Shown one piece after another: positions 26,532 through 35,023 of a stretch of DNA of 64,000 nucleotides. This DNA is from Chromatiaceae bacterium (GTDB taxonomy: Bacteria > Pseudomonadota > Gammaproteobacteria > Chromatiales > Chromatiaceae): assembly GCA_024235255.1 (NCBI GenBank), contig JACKMT010000001.1, forward strand, positions 124,001 through 188,000, in the 5' to 3' direction. Positions within the stretch are counted from its first letter, which is position 1. Every line of letters begins with the position of its first letter. The position numbers and the translations under genes are program-made. A model generated the notes under the pieces. The model searched no databases, was not told the DNA's origin, and worked only from the letters and a program-made list of their open reading frames with translations.

Positions 26532-27272
26532 ATGCCGCTACTCAACACCACCTTGACTCGCCTGCTGTTACCGCTGACGCTGCTGTGTCAAGCTGCGCAG
26601 GCGGGTGACATTCACTCATTTAGCAGCGGCAACGTCAGGGCTACGACAATCGAGCTTTTTACTTCGGAAGGGTGCAGCAGCTGCCCCCCGGCGGATGCCT
26701 GGCTGTCGCAACTCAAGCGTGACCCAAGATTGTGGCGGCAGATCGTACCGATCGCGTTCCACGTCGACTACTGGGACTACATCGGTTGGCGCGACCGGTT
26801 TGCCAGTCCGGAGCACAGTACACGCCAGCAGACACATAAACATCAGGGGAATATACGCAGCGTCTACACGCCCGGCTTCGTGCTGGACGGTCGGGAGTGG
26901 CGCGGATGGTTTAAACGGGCTCCGTTGAATCTGCCGGAAACAGAGGCCAAGGAGTTGAACGTCATGCTCAACGGAACGGAAGTCAACGCAGCGTATGCCG
27001 CTGCAGATCCCGAGCCGCTGGTGCTGAACGTTGCGCTGCTTGGATTCGATCTGTCGAATCAGATCAGCAGCGGCGAGAATGCGGGCCGGCGGTTGGCCCA
27101 CGACTTCGTCGTGTTGCATCAGCAATCGATACTTTCAGCGAACGGCAGGTGGCGGTTCCAATTTCCCGCTATCCAGGAGAGTCCGGTGGCCACAAAGGGC
27201 ATCGCAGCCTGGATCAGCCATCCTGGCAGTCTGCGACCGCTGCAGGCAACGGGCGGATGGTTGACGAATTAA
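26532..27272 (+). CDS. Exported DUF1223 thioredoxin-like protein
   Basis: The 246-residue product has a signal peptide (about 1-25, ending CQAAQAGD) and a DUF1223 domain with a thioredoxin-like CSSCPP motif (IELFTSEGCSSCPPADAWL). HVDYWDYIGWRDRFASPEHSTRQ and VYTPGFVLDGREW are further family landmarks. DUF1223 proteins are periplasmic or secreted and presumed redox-active; no substrate is known. CCGGAG precedes the ATG. The next gene is an exported MsrB, so an envelope redox-repair role for the pair is a reasonable inference. Confidence 0.85.
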   Translation: MPLLNTTLTRLLLPLTLLCQAAQAGDIHSFSSGNVRATTIELFTSEGCSSCPPADAWLSQLKRDPRLWRQIVPIAFHVDYWDYIGWRDRFASPEHSTRQQTHKHQGNIRSVYTPGFVLDGREWRGWFKRAPLNLPETEAKELNVMLNGTEVNAAYAAADPEPLVLNVALLGFDLSNQISSGENAGRRLAHDFVVLHQQSILSANGRWRFQFPAIQESPVATKGIAAWISHPGSLRPLQATGGWLTN

Positions 27273-27349
27273 TCCGGATATTACAGGTCTATACTTCACA
27301 AATGGTTATCAAACGCAGCATTTTCGCTTGCGTTAAGGAGAGCAGCGTA

Positions 27350-27934
27350 ATGAAAAATGTGGTTTTTACCCTCGCCGTATTGGCCGGAGCCGCCGGTTTG
27401 CATCAATATATAGTCAGCGGACCGCAGATGAACGGGCCCTTAATAAATGACGCCCACGCGGAAATCGGAACTAACAACGCCAGCATGACCGAGGAGAAGT
27501 ATATGAAGCCTTCCGAAGAGGAGCTGAAGAGCAAACTGACACCGATGCAGTATGACGTGACTCAGAACGACGCTACTGAGCCGCCGTTCCGCAACGAATA
27601 CTGGAATGAAAAGCGTCCCGGTATATACGTCGATGTGGTGACCGGGGCGCCGCTGTTTTCATCCAAAGACAAGTACGACTCGGGAACCGGATGGCCCAGC
27701 TTCACCAAACCAATCAATGAAGAGGCCATCGTGCAAAAGAGCGATTTCAAATTGATCATACCGCGTCAGGAAATTCGCAGTAAAACCGGCGATTCGCATC
27801 TCGGCCATGTTTTCAATGACGGACCGGCGCCGACCGGTCTGCGCTATTGCATGAACTCTGCATCACTGAAGTTTGTGCCGAAGGAGGAGATGGCCAGCCA
27901 GGGCTACGAAGCGTTTCTCTCGCTTTTGGAATGA
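27350..27934 (+). CDS. msrB: Exported peptide methionine-(R)-S-oxide reductase
   Basis: MsrB reduces methionine-R-sulfoxide in proteins. The 194-residue product has an N-terminal hydrophobic signal or anchor (VVFTLAVLAGAAGLHQY), so it probably acts in the periplasm. The catalytic Cys is in GLRYCMNSASLKF and the substrate site in SGTGWPSF and DSHLGHVF. The zinc CxxC pairs of many MsrBs are absent (the first site reads YVDVVTGAPLF), and the usual resolving Cys is Thr (SGTGW). It must therefore be recycled directly or by another Cys. The start is ATG 27350 with AAGGAG upstream; the longer frame from 27149 overlaps the DUF1223 gene. Confidence 0.9.
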   Translation: MKNVVFTLAVLAGAAGLHQYIVSGPQMNGPLINDAHAEIGTNNASMTEEKYMKPSEEELKSKLTPMQYDVTQNDATEPPFRNEYWNEKRPGIYVDVVTGAPLFSSKDKYDSGTGWPSFTKPINEEAIVQKSDFKLIIPRQEIRSKTGDSHLGHVFNDGPAPTGLRYCMNSASLKFVPKEEMASQGYEAFLSLLE

Positions 27935-27973
27935 CGAACGCTTGTACGAAAATCACTGTCCTTTCCGCAATGT

Positions 27974-28003
27974 CCTCTCCCCTGAATGGGGGAGAGGTTT
28001 TTT
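27974..28003 (+). terminator. Rho-independent terminator of msrB
   Basis: CCTCTCCCC and GGGGAGAGG form a nine-base stem around TGAATG, directly followed by six T. It lies 39 bp after the msrB stop and just before arfB. Confidence 0.88.
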
Positions 28004-28017
28004 ATGTGTAGATTCCC

Positions 28018-28434
28018 ATGCCGGTCAATATTTCAGCGGACCTGACGATTCCCGATGATGAGCTGGAGATAACGGCCATCCGCGCCCAGGGTGCGGGCGG
28101 ACAGAACGTAAACAAGGTTTCGACGGCGATACACCTGCGCTTCGATATCCGTGCCTCCAGCCTGCCGGAGCGCTACAAAGAAAGGCTGTTGCAGCTGCCG
28201 GATCAGCGTGTCAGCAAAGAGGGAGTGATCGTCCTCAAGGCACAGAAATACAAAAGCCAGGAAAAGAACCGGGCAGAGGCATTGAGCCGTCTGTTGCAGA
28301 TCGTTAGCCGTGTCACCGCTACAAGAAAACGGCGGATAGCGACACAGCCATCAAAGAGCGCGCAGCGCAAGCGGCTCGACGGGAAGCGCAGGCGGAGCCT
28401 GGTTAAAATACTACGGGGTAAGATTGACGAGTGA
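28018..28434 (+). CDS. arfB: Alternative ribosome-rescue factor B (peptidyl-tRNA hydrolase)
   Basis: ArfB (YaeJ) hydrolyses peptidyl-tRNA on stalled ribosomes that lack a stop codon. The 138-residue protein has the catalytic GGQ in AQGAGGQNVNKVSTAIHLRFD. The long basic C-terminal tail (ATRKRRIATQPSKSAQRKR, then KRRRSL), which enters the empty mRNA channel, separates it from release factors 1 and 2, which are much longer. It converges with the SRAP gene, with only seven bases between them. Confidence 0.93.
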   Translation: MPVNISADLTIPDDELEITAIRAQGAGGQNVNKVSTAIHLRFDIRASSLPERYKERLLQLPDQRVSKEGVIVLKAQKYKSQEKNRAEALSRLLQIVSRVTATRKRRIATQPSKSAQRKRLDGKRRRSLVKILRGKIDE

Positions 28435-28441
28435 AGTTGCG

Positions 28442-29110
28442 TTACTGGACTAAAGGCCTGACACAGTCGGGTCCGTCGTTTGCCGGGTTGCCCACACTTC
28501 TGGAGACCGGAACAGCAACGGTCAGCTCTGCCGGGCAGGGTCGGAGCAGGGGTTGCAGTTTAGCCGGGTCCTGCAGGTCAGGATTCAACCAGATGGGATA
28601 AGCTTCCGGATCCAGGATTACCGGCATCCTGTCGTGCACCGGCCGCACGCTCTCATTGGCTTCGGTGACGATGATCGTGCAGGATTCGATCTGCTCTCCG
28701 TCCGGGCTTGTCCAGCTCTCCCATAACCCGGCGAACGCCATCAGATTGCCGTCCCTGCGCAAAATGTTGTATGGCTGTTTGCCGCTTGCCACTGTTCGCC
28801 ATTCGAAAAACCCGGTGGCCGGAATAAGGCACCTGCGACGCCTGAAGGCGCTGCGGAAGGCAGGCTTCTCGGCGACGGTTTCGGCGCGGGCATTGATCGT
28901 TTTATAGCCGATTTTTCGATCCTTCGACCAGCGCGGGATCAGTCCCCAGTGCAGCGCTGCGGCCGTTCTCCGGCCATCCTGCTGACGCACAGCCAGGATG
29001 CTCTGCGCGGGGGCGATATTGTAGCGCGGGGCGACCTCCAGGTTGTCGCTCAGTGCGAAAAAATCGACTAGCGCCTGGGCATCGGTTATCAGATTAAAGC
29101 GACCGCACAT
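28442..29110 (-). CDS. SRAP/YedK family abasic-site DNA-protein crosslink protein
   Basis: The 222-residue protein belongs to the SRAP family (E. coli YedK, human HMCES), which covalently shields abasic sites in single-stranded DNA through Cys2. Cys2 is present (MCGRF), as are the catalytic Asn/Glu regions (ARYNIAP-type segment, LHWGLIPRWSKD, INARAETVAEKPAFR and CLIPATGFFEW). HDRMPVIL near the C-terminus carries the conserved His. It is a single gene converging on arfB. Confidence 0.93.
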   Translation of the reverse strand: MCGRFNLITDAQALVDFFALSDNLEVAPRYNIAPAQSILAVRQQDGRRTAAALHWGLIPRWSKDRKIGYKTINARAETVAEKPAFRSAFRRRRCLIPATGFFEWRTVASGKQPYNILRRDGNLMAFAGLWESWTSPDGEQIESCTIIVTEANESVRPVHDRMPVILDPEAYPIWLNPDLQDPAKLQPLLRPCPAELTVAVPVSRSVGNPANDGPDCVRPLVQ

Positions 29111-29263
29111 GCCGCTATGCTAACACGTGGTTTAGCCGGGAAATACACGACGGGTGTTGCCTGAATCCCAGCGCAGAGGGGTCGGCGTTACATGCCGGTG
29201 CGGGGATGTGGTACGCTCGAACGATCTGGGATTTGACCGAAAAATGGTGTGTTACCGACAGCA

Positions 29264-31000
29264 ATGGACACAGATGGAAAAAGCAGCGCTGAACTTGAGT
29301 CGGAAAACGCCGAATTGCAGCGGCGGTTGGCAGCGTTGGCACAGATTGACGCAGCCCGGATGGAAGCGGAGAAACGGTTGTGGGAGTGCGAGGAGAAGTA
29401 CCGTAATACCATGGACGCCGGGCTGGTCGGTATCTATGTGATACAAGACCTGGTGTTCAGATATGTCAATCCCAAGATGGCCGAGATGTTTGGTTACCAG
29501 GCAGCTGAACTGGAAAATAAACTGAGCCCAGCCGATCTTGTCGTTCCAGAGCTGCGGGAGAGGATCAGGAACAACCTGAAGCGGCGTGCCGAAGGGGAGC
29601 CGGGGATTCCCTATGAGATCAAGTGTCAGCGCAAGGACGGTACAGTGTTTGACGCAACGGTCTGGGGCAAAGCAACCACTTTCAACGGCAACCCGGCCTC
29701 GGTAGGTACACTGGCCGATACCACAGCGCTGAACAATGCCAAACGCGAACTGCGCCGCTACCAGCAGGAGCTGGAACAGAAGGTCGAATCGCAGACGCGG
29801 GCGTTGAAGCAGTCCAACGAACGGCTCAAGCAGGATATTGCCAGTCGAAAGATATTGGAAGGGGAGCTCTACGCTGCAAAGGAGCTGGCGGAACGGGCGA
29901 GTCTGGCCAAAACCCGCTTTCTGGCGGCAGCCAATCATGATCTGCGGCAGCCGCTGCAGGCGTTTTCGCTGTTGATCAGCGCCCTTTTACTGACACCGTT
30001 GGATGACCGCGCAGCACAGATCGCCAAGGATATGCGCAGCACGCTGCAGGTGATGGAGACATTGCTGAATTCGTTGCTGGACATCAGCAAACTGGATGCG
30101 GGTGTTTTCCAACCGGATCTCCGCCATTTTGCGGTCCGACCGTTTCTGCAGGAGCTGCGTAACCAGTTCAGGACGATTGCGGAAGAGCAGGGTACCCGGA
30201 TAAGGCTGTTCCCATCGGAGGCAATTATCTACACTGATCCCAGTCTGCTGGCCCGTATTGTCCAGAATCTGATCTCCAACGCCGTCCGGCACACGCCGGG
30301 GGGGAAGGTTCTGATCGGCTGCCGTCGTGCCGGAGAGTATCTGCGGCTCGAGGTGTGGGACCAGGGGGAGGGCATTCCCGCGGATCAGCTGGAGATCATA
30401 TTCGAAGAGTTCTATCAGCTCGGCAATCCGGCCAGAAACCGCAACCAGGGGCTGGGGTTGGGGCTGGCGATCGCAAAGCGCATGGCGGATCTGCTGAAGC
30501 TGCGCCTGCATGCTCGGTCGCGGCTGGAGAGGGGGTCGGTCTTCTCGGTAACAGTACCGCTTGGCAGCGGGGCGGGCGACTTTCCGCCACAGCAGGTTAT
30601 CCCGGATAGCGTCATCGGAATCGGCTGCTTCGGCACCCTGTTGTTGGTGGATGACGACGAGCATGTTGTGAAAGCCAGTACCAAACTGCTCGAGTTGTGG
30701 GGATACCGCGTGTTGCCGGCGGCGGATGCGATCCAGGCACTGGCACTGTGCAAACATCATGGAGCAGCGATCGAAATGGCGCTGCTCGACTACCGCCTGC
30801 CGGACGGCTGGACCGGTGTTCGGCTGGCGGCAAAAATCCGGGAGGTGCTGGGGCGGAATCTGCCCAGCCTGCTGCTAACCGGTGATACCTCCGCGCAGCA
30901 GCTCCAGGACGTCTACTCCAGCGGCCTGCCGCTATTGCATAAGCCGATAGATCCCGATGAACTTCATCGGCATATCGCGGCGGTGCTGCATCCCCTTTAA
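29264..31000 (+). CDS. PAS-domain hybrid sensor histidine kinase (orphan)
   Basis: The 578-residue protein starts with a coiled coil, then a PAS domain (about 45-160), a second coiled coil, a HisKA domain with the phosphorylated His in AANHDLRQPLQAF, an HATPase domain (NLISNAVRH, VWDQGEGIP, GLGLGLAIAKRMA) and a C-terminal receiver (LLLVDDDE, the Asp in LLDYRLPDG, Lys in LHKPID). There is no membrane segment, so sensing is cytoplasmic. The HDLRQPL H-box subclass is common in hybrid kinases with single receiver output. No response regulator is adjacent. GTG at 29249 is an alternative start; neither has a clear ribosome site. Confidence 0.9.
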   Translation: MDTDGKSSAELESENAELQRRLAALAQIDAARMEAEKRLWECEEKYRNTMDAGLVGIYVIQDLVFRYVNPKMAEMFGYQAAELENKLSPADLVVPELRERIRNNLKRRAEGEPGIPYEIKCQRKDGTVFDATVWGKATTFNGNPASVGTLADTTALNNAKRELRRYQQELEQKVESQTRALKQSNERLKQDIASRKILEGELYAAKELAERASLAKTRFLAAANHDLRQPLQAFSLLISALLLTPLDDRAAQIAKDMRSTLQVMETLLNSLLDISKLDAGVFQPDLRHFAVRPFLQELRNQFRTIAEEQGTRIRLFPSEAIIYTDPSLLARIVQNLISNAVRHTPGGKVLIGCRRAGEYLRLEVWDQGEGIPADQLEIIFEEFYQLGNPARNRNQGLGLGLAIAKRMADLLKLRLHARSRLERGSVFSVTVPLGSGAGDFPPQQVIPDSVIGIGCFGTLLLVDDDEHVVKASTKLLELWGYRVLPAADAIQALALCKHHGAAIEMALLDYRLPDGWTGVRLAAKIREVLGRNLPSLLLTGDTSAQQLQDVYSSGLPLLHKPIDPDELHRHIAAVLHPL

Positions 31001-31002
31001 CC

Positions 31003-32049
31003 CTAACCCAGACGCCCCTCCTGAACCCCGTGGCAGGCCACTTGGGTACCCTCGGCGGTGGTCAAAAGTTTGGGTCGCTCCTCTCTGCAGCGGTCATTCG
31101 CATGCACACAGCGTGGGTGAAAAAAACAGCCGCCGGGAAGATGGATAGGTGTCGGTACCTCGCCCAACAGTCTGCTGCGGTCTGGTCTGCTCCGGTCCAG
31201 TTTCGGTATCGCGCTGAGCAGCGCGCGGGTGTAAGGATGGCGCGGCTGCCGGAACAGGGTTCGGGTCTCAGCCAGCTCGCAAATTGCGCCCAGATACATC
31301 ACCGCAACCCGGCTGCCGAAGTGTTCGACCACAGAGAGATCGTGGGTGATGAACAGATAGGTCAGTGAGCGCTGCTGTTGCGCTTCCATCAGCAGGTTGA
31401 GCACCTGCGCCTGAATGGATACATCCAGCGCGGATATCGGTTCATCGGCGACGATGAACTCCGGATCCGTCATTAATGCCCGCGCAATGGAGATGCGTTG
31501 GCGTTGGCCGCCGGAGAATTCGTGCGGGTAGCGTTCATTCCAGCCGGGGTCCACCCCGACCGAACGCATAACCTCATTTATCTTATCCGCAATAGCCGTC
31601 CGACTGAGACTGGGATGGTGGAATCTAGCCGGCTCCTCCAGCGCCTGTTTGACCGTCATACGCGGATTTAGCGAGGCGTAAGGATTCTGGAAAATCATCT
31701 GCATCCTGCGTCGGAACGGCAGCAGTTCATCCGCTGAGAGATTGTCGATGCGGGTACCGGCAAAATAGATGCTGCCCGATGTCGGCGGCAGCAGTCCCAT
31801 GACCACTCTTGCCAGCGTCGATTTGCCGCAGCCGCTTTCGCCGACCACGCACAGAGCTTCACCCCGCCTTACGCTCAGTTCGGCATCGTTGATGGCATTT
31901 ACGCTATCCTCCCGGCGCACCAATCTGCCCCGTTCGAACTGCAGCTGCTCCAGTAATCCGCTGGTCAGCGGAAACTGCTTGCTGAGACGTTTTACCTCCA
32001 GCAGCCGATCGTTCACCGGCGGCGCGGTTGTTTCACCTGCGGTACTCAA
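31003..32049 (-). CDS. oppF: Peptide ABC transporter ATP-binding protein (OppF/DppF type)
   Basis: The 348-residue ATPase has Walker A GESGCGKST, Q-loop MIFQNPYASLNPRM, signature FSGGQRQRISIARAL and Walker B FIVADEPISALD. The C-terminal oligopeptide extension has the Cys-rich GGCFFHPRC and HANDRCREERP segment, likely an Fe-S-like or structural Cys cluster typical of Opp/Dpp ATPases. It is the last gene of a five-gene operon and overlaps oppD by 4 bp. It powers peptide uptake with oppD. Confidence 0.9.
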   Translation of the reverse strand: MSTAGETTAPPVNDRLLEVKRLSKQFPLTSGLLEQLQFERGRLVRREDSVNAINDAELSVRRGEALCVVGESGCGKSTLARVVMGLLPPTSGSIYFAGTRIDNLSADELLPFRRRMQMIFQNPYASLNPRMTVKQALEEPARFHHPSLSRTAIADKINEVMRSVGVDPGWNERYPHEFSGGQRQRISIARALMTDPEFIVADEPISALDVSIQAQVLNLLMEAQQQRSLTYLFITHDLSVVEHFGSRVAVMYLGAICELAETRTLFRQPRHPYTRALLSAIPKLDRSRPDRSRLLGEVPTPIHLPGGCFFHPRCVHANDRCREERPKLLTTAEGTQVACHGVQEGRLG

Positions 32050-33020
32050 GTTCGCTGCTCACAGGTGGCGGCCCAGTGACAGGCGACACGGAAATTCGCG
32101 CGGCCGGTATAGACGGGAACCCGAAGACGGCAGGCTTCCGTCGCCTGCTCGCAGCGCGGGTGAAAAGCGCAGCCGGCGGGAATATCCATCAGCGAGGGCA
32201 TGACCCCGGGAATCTGATTCAGCGGGAGTCCGGGCAGCGTGCGTTCGGGCAGCGCGTTGATCAGTCCCTGGGTATAGGGGTGGCGTGCATGCTCGATGAT
32301 CTCCCGGGTTGGCCCCTCTTCGACGATGCGTCCGGCGTACATGACCATGGTGCGTTGGGTCACCTGGGCAACCACGCCCAGGTCATGCGTGATCAGAATG
32401 AGCGCCACATCGCTGTTTTCGCACAGCGTCAGCAGCAGCGTCATGATCTCAGCCTGAATGGTCACATCCAGTGCGGTTGTCGGTTCATCGGCGATGATGA
32501 CCGACGGATCCGTCAGCAGCGCGATAGCGATTACCACCCGCTGGCGCATGCCGCCGGAGAGCTCGTTCGGATATTGGTCGATGCGCGTTTCCGGCGAGGG
32601 AATCGAGACGGCGTGCAGTTTTTCGATGGCCAGATGACGGGCGGCAGCGGTGGTAATCGTCCGATGCGCCTTGAGGCACTCAATCATCTGCGTGCCGATG
32701 GTCAACACTGGATTCAGGGTCATCATCGGATCCTGGAATATCATGCTGATGCGGTTGCCCCTGATTCTGCGCAGCTCGGCGGCACTAAGATTGACGAGAT
32801 CCTCTCCCTCGAACAGCACCTGCCCTGCCGAGATGTAACCGGGACGGCTGACAAGATTCAATATTGCAAATGCAGCCACCGATTTGCCGGCGCCGCTCTC
32901 GCCTACGATCCCCAGGCGATCGCCCGGATCGAGCGAGAAGCTGACATCGCGCAACGCGGTGAGCTCTCCCCGCCGCAGCGGGAACCTGACCACAAGATTG
33001 CGCACCTCCAGCAGCGCCAT
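32046..33020 (-). CDS. oppD: Peptide ABC transporter ATP-binding protein (OppD/DppD type)
   Basis: The 324-residue ATPase has Walker A GESGAGKSV, Q-loop MIFQDPMMTLNPVL, signature LSGGMRQRVVIAIAL and Walker B VIIADEPTTALD. The C-terminal extension carries GCAFHPRCEQATEACR, as in OppD/DppD. Its ATG overlaps the preceding reading context closely (3 bp gap after oppC) and its stop overlaps the oppF start, so the two ATPases are translated together. Confidence 0.9.
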   Translation of the reverse strand: MALLEVRNLVVRFPLRRGELTALRDVSFSLDPGDRLGIVGESGAGKSVAAFAILNLVSRPGYISAGQVLFEGEDLVNLSAAELRRIRGNRISMIFQDPMMTLNPVLTIGTQMIECLKAHRTITTAAARHLAIEKLHAVSIPSPETRIDQYPNELSGGMRQRVVIAIALLTDPSVIIADEPTTALDVTIQAEIMTLLLTLCENSDVALILITHDLGVVAQVTQRTMVMYAGRIVEEGPTREIIEHARHPYTQGLINALPERTLPGLPLNQIPGVMPSLMDIPAGCAFHPRCEQATEACRLRVPVYTGRANFRVACHWAATCEQRT

Positions 33021-33023
33021 GCG

Positions 33024-33944
33024 TTAATCCTTATACAGCCTTGGATTGAGCAGATCGCGCAGCCAGTCGCCCAGCAGATTGATGACCAGCACCAGCAGAA
33101 TCAGCAGCAGCGCGGGAAAGGTGGTGATCCACCAGGAGCCGCTCAGAATATACTGAAAGCCGCTGTTGATCAGCGATCCGAGGGAGGGTTGATTGACCGG
33201 CATGCCGAGGCCGAGAAACGAGAGCGCCGCTTCGCTCATGATCGCATTCGCCACCTGAACCGTCGATATCACCAGAATCGGCGACAGCGTATTCGGCAGA
33301 ATGTGGCGGAACATGATGCGCCGCCGGCTCAGGCCAATGACCCGCACCGCATCCACATACTCCTTCTGCTTCTCCGCCAACACCGACGCGCGTACAGTGC
33401 GTGCATACTGGGGCCATTCGGCGATGCCGATCACCAGGATCAGCATGAAAACCGCCAGGTCGTTGTACAGCTCGGTGCCGAACGAGGCCTGAAACACCGC
33501 CAACACCACGATGGCAACCATCAGCGTGGAGAAGGAGAGCTGGATGTCGGCCAGCCGCATCAGGAAACTGTCCAGACGTCCGCCGACATAGCCGGCAGCC
33601 AGACCCAGTGCGATGCCTAGTATCGACTGCAGCAATACCGCGAACAGGCCGATGGTGATGGAGATGCGGGTGCCGTAGAGCATGCTGCTCCAGATGTCGC
33701 GTCCCTGAGCGTCGGTGCCTAAGAGAAAGCGCACATCTCCTGCAGTCTGCCAGAGCGGCGGCACATCGGCGTCCATGATATCGATCTGGGTCGGATCGTA
33801 CGGATCGAACGGGGCGATCAACGGTGCGGAAAAACTGAGCACCACCAGCAGCAACAGCACGCTGAAGCTGGCGATCGCCACTTTGTCGCGTTTGAACCGA
33901 TAAAGGAGGGCGGACTCCGCGAACAGGGTCCAGTAACGGTTCAT
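33024..33944 (-). CDS. oppC: Peptide ABC transporter permease (OppC/DppC type)
   Basis: The 306-residue permease has about six membrane helices, beginning with an N-terminal helix after ALLYRFKRDKVA (VAIASFSVLLLLVVLSFSAPLIAP). FLLGTDAQGRDIWSSMLYGTRISI and the EAA loop (YVDAVRVIGLSRRRIMFRHILPN) are typical of the C-type subunit. The frame is open to 34112, but ATG 33944 overlaps the oppB stop by 4 bp and gives the standard N-terminus. Confidence 0.92.
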   Translation of the reverse strand: MNRYWTLFAESALLYRFKRDKVAIASFSVLLLLVVLSFSAPLIAPFDPYDPTQIDIMDADVPPLWQTAGDVRFLLGTDAQGRDIWSSMLYGTRISITIGLFAVLLQSILGIALGLAAGYVGGRLDSFLMRLADIQLSFSTLMVAIVVLAVFQASFGTELYNDLAVFMLILVIGIAEWPQYARTVRASVLAEKQKEYVDAVRVIGLSRRRIMFRHILPNTLSPILVISTVQVANAIMSEAALSFLGLGMPVNQPSLGSLINSGFQYILSGSWWITTFPALLLILLVLVINLLGDWLRDLLNPRLYKD

Positions 33945-34918
33945 GCCCGCCCTCTTGCCAGCTGCACGCTGGGGTTGACCAGCCCGTAGATCAGATCGAC
34001 CAGTGTGTTGGTGAGCACGAAAATCAAACCAACCACAATCAGATAGGCAACGATCAACGGCGTATCCACCCGGTTCACCGCTTCCAGAAACAGGAAGCCC
34101 ATACCCGGCCACTGAAACACGGTCTCGGTGAGAATGGTGTAGGCGATCATGGTGCCGATCTGCACGCCGCCGACGGTAATGACCGGTAGCAGCGTATTCT
34201 TGAGTGCGTGCAGAAACCAGATGCGCTGCGGCTTGAGTCCCTTGGCCCAGGCAAAACGAATGTATTCCTGCTCCAGCACTTCCATCATCTCCGACCGGAT
34301 CAGGCGGATGAACAGCGGCAGCATGATGGATGAGAGTGCAACGGAGGGCAGTATCAGATGGCGCAGCCCGTCCAGGGTCAGCAAGCCTGTTTCATAGCCC
34401 CATATCAGCGTCGTTTCACCGCGGCCGAAGGAGGGCAGCCAGCCGAGATAGATGGAGAACAGGTAGATCAGCGCGATCGCGGTGAGAAACACCGGAATGG
34501 AGATGCCGACGATGCTCAGCCCCATCATCGCTTTCGCCAACCAGCCGCGCGGATTGATGGCGCAGTAGACGCCGATCGGCAGCGATAGAAAGAGAATGAT
34601 CAGGGTGGCGCCGAATACCAGCTCCAGCGTCGCCGGCAGCTTCTCGAGAATCACCTCCAGCGCCGGCCGCTTGAAAAAATAGGAGTTGCCGAGATCGCCC
34701 TGCACCGCTTTTTTCAGAAAGCGCCAGTACTGGACGACGAACGCATCGTTCAGCCCCATCTCATTCCTGAGCGCCTGACGTTCGGCTTCGGCGACCGACT
34801 GTCCCACCAGTTCCCGCAACGGGTCACCCAGGCTGTCCTGAATCGAGAAACTGAGCAGGCTGATGATGAACATCACTACCAGCGCCTGGCCCGACCGGCG
34901 TATCAGAAAGGCGATCAT
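33941..34918 (-). CDS. oppB: Peptide ABC transporter permease (OppB/DppB type)
   Basis: The 325-residue permease begins with a membrane helix (FLIRRSGQALVVMFIISLLSFSI) followed by a periplasmic loop and five more helices. The EAA loop reads YIRFAWAKGLKPQRIWFLHALKN and the C-terminal GMGFLFLEAVNRVDTPLIVA is a B-subunit landmark. It is the first membrane gene after oppA, from which it is separated by 105 bp with a small hairpin. Confidence 0.92.
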   Translation of the reverse strand: MIAFLIRRSGQALVVMFIISLLSFSIQDSLGDPLRELVGQSVAEAERQALRNEMGLNDAFVVQYWRFLKKAVQGDLGNSYFFKRPALEVILEKLPATLELVFGATLIILFLSLPIGVYCAINPRGWLAKAMMGLSIVGISIPVFLTAIALIYLFSIYLGWLPSFGRGETTLIWGYETGLLTLDGLRHLILPSVALSSIMLPLFIRLIRSEMMEVLEQEYIRFAWAKGLKPQRIWFLHALKNTLLPVITVGGVQIGTMIAYTILTETVFQWPGMGFLFLEAVNRVDTPLIVAYLIVVGLIFVLTNTLVDLIYGLVNPSVQLARGRA

Positions 34919-34964
34919 TTGGCGTTACGAATTATCCCGCGTATTCATCAAGCGAGCTGTGCCT

Positions 34965-34986
34965 CTCTTCCCGCAAAAGGGAAGAG
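34965..34986 (-). promoter_or_regulatory. Hairpin between oppA and oppB
   Basis: CTCTTCCC and GGGAAGAG pair perfectly around a six-base loop in the 105-bp gap. Without a long T-run it is more likely a mRNA-stability or partial-termination element that keeps oppA expression above that of the membrane genes, as seen in many binding-protein operons. That role is inferred. Confidence 0.4.
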
Positions 34987-35023
34987 GGTATGGGATGAGC
35001 ATCCGGCTGGAATCCAAGCCGAT

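Noticed and set aside
32028..33620. 530-codon plus-strand frame across oppC-oppD
   Set aside because: It is the complement of two clear transporter genes; the product is rich in His, Gln and Arg as expected for a shadow frame.
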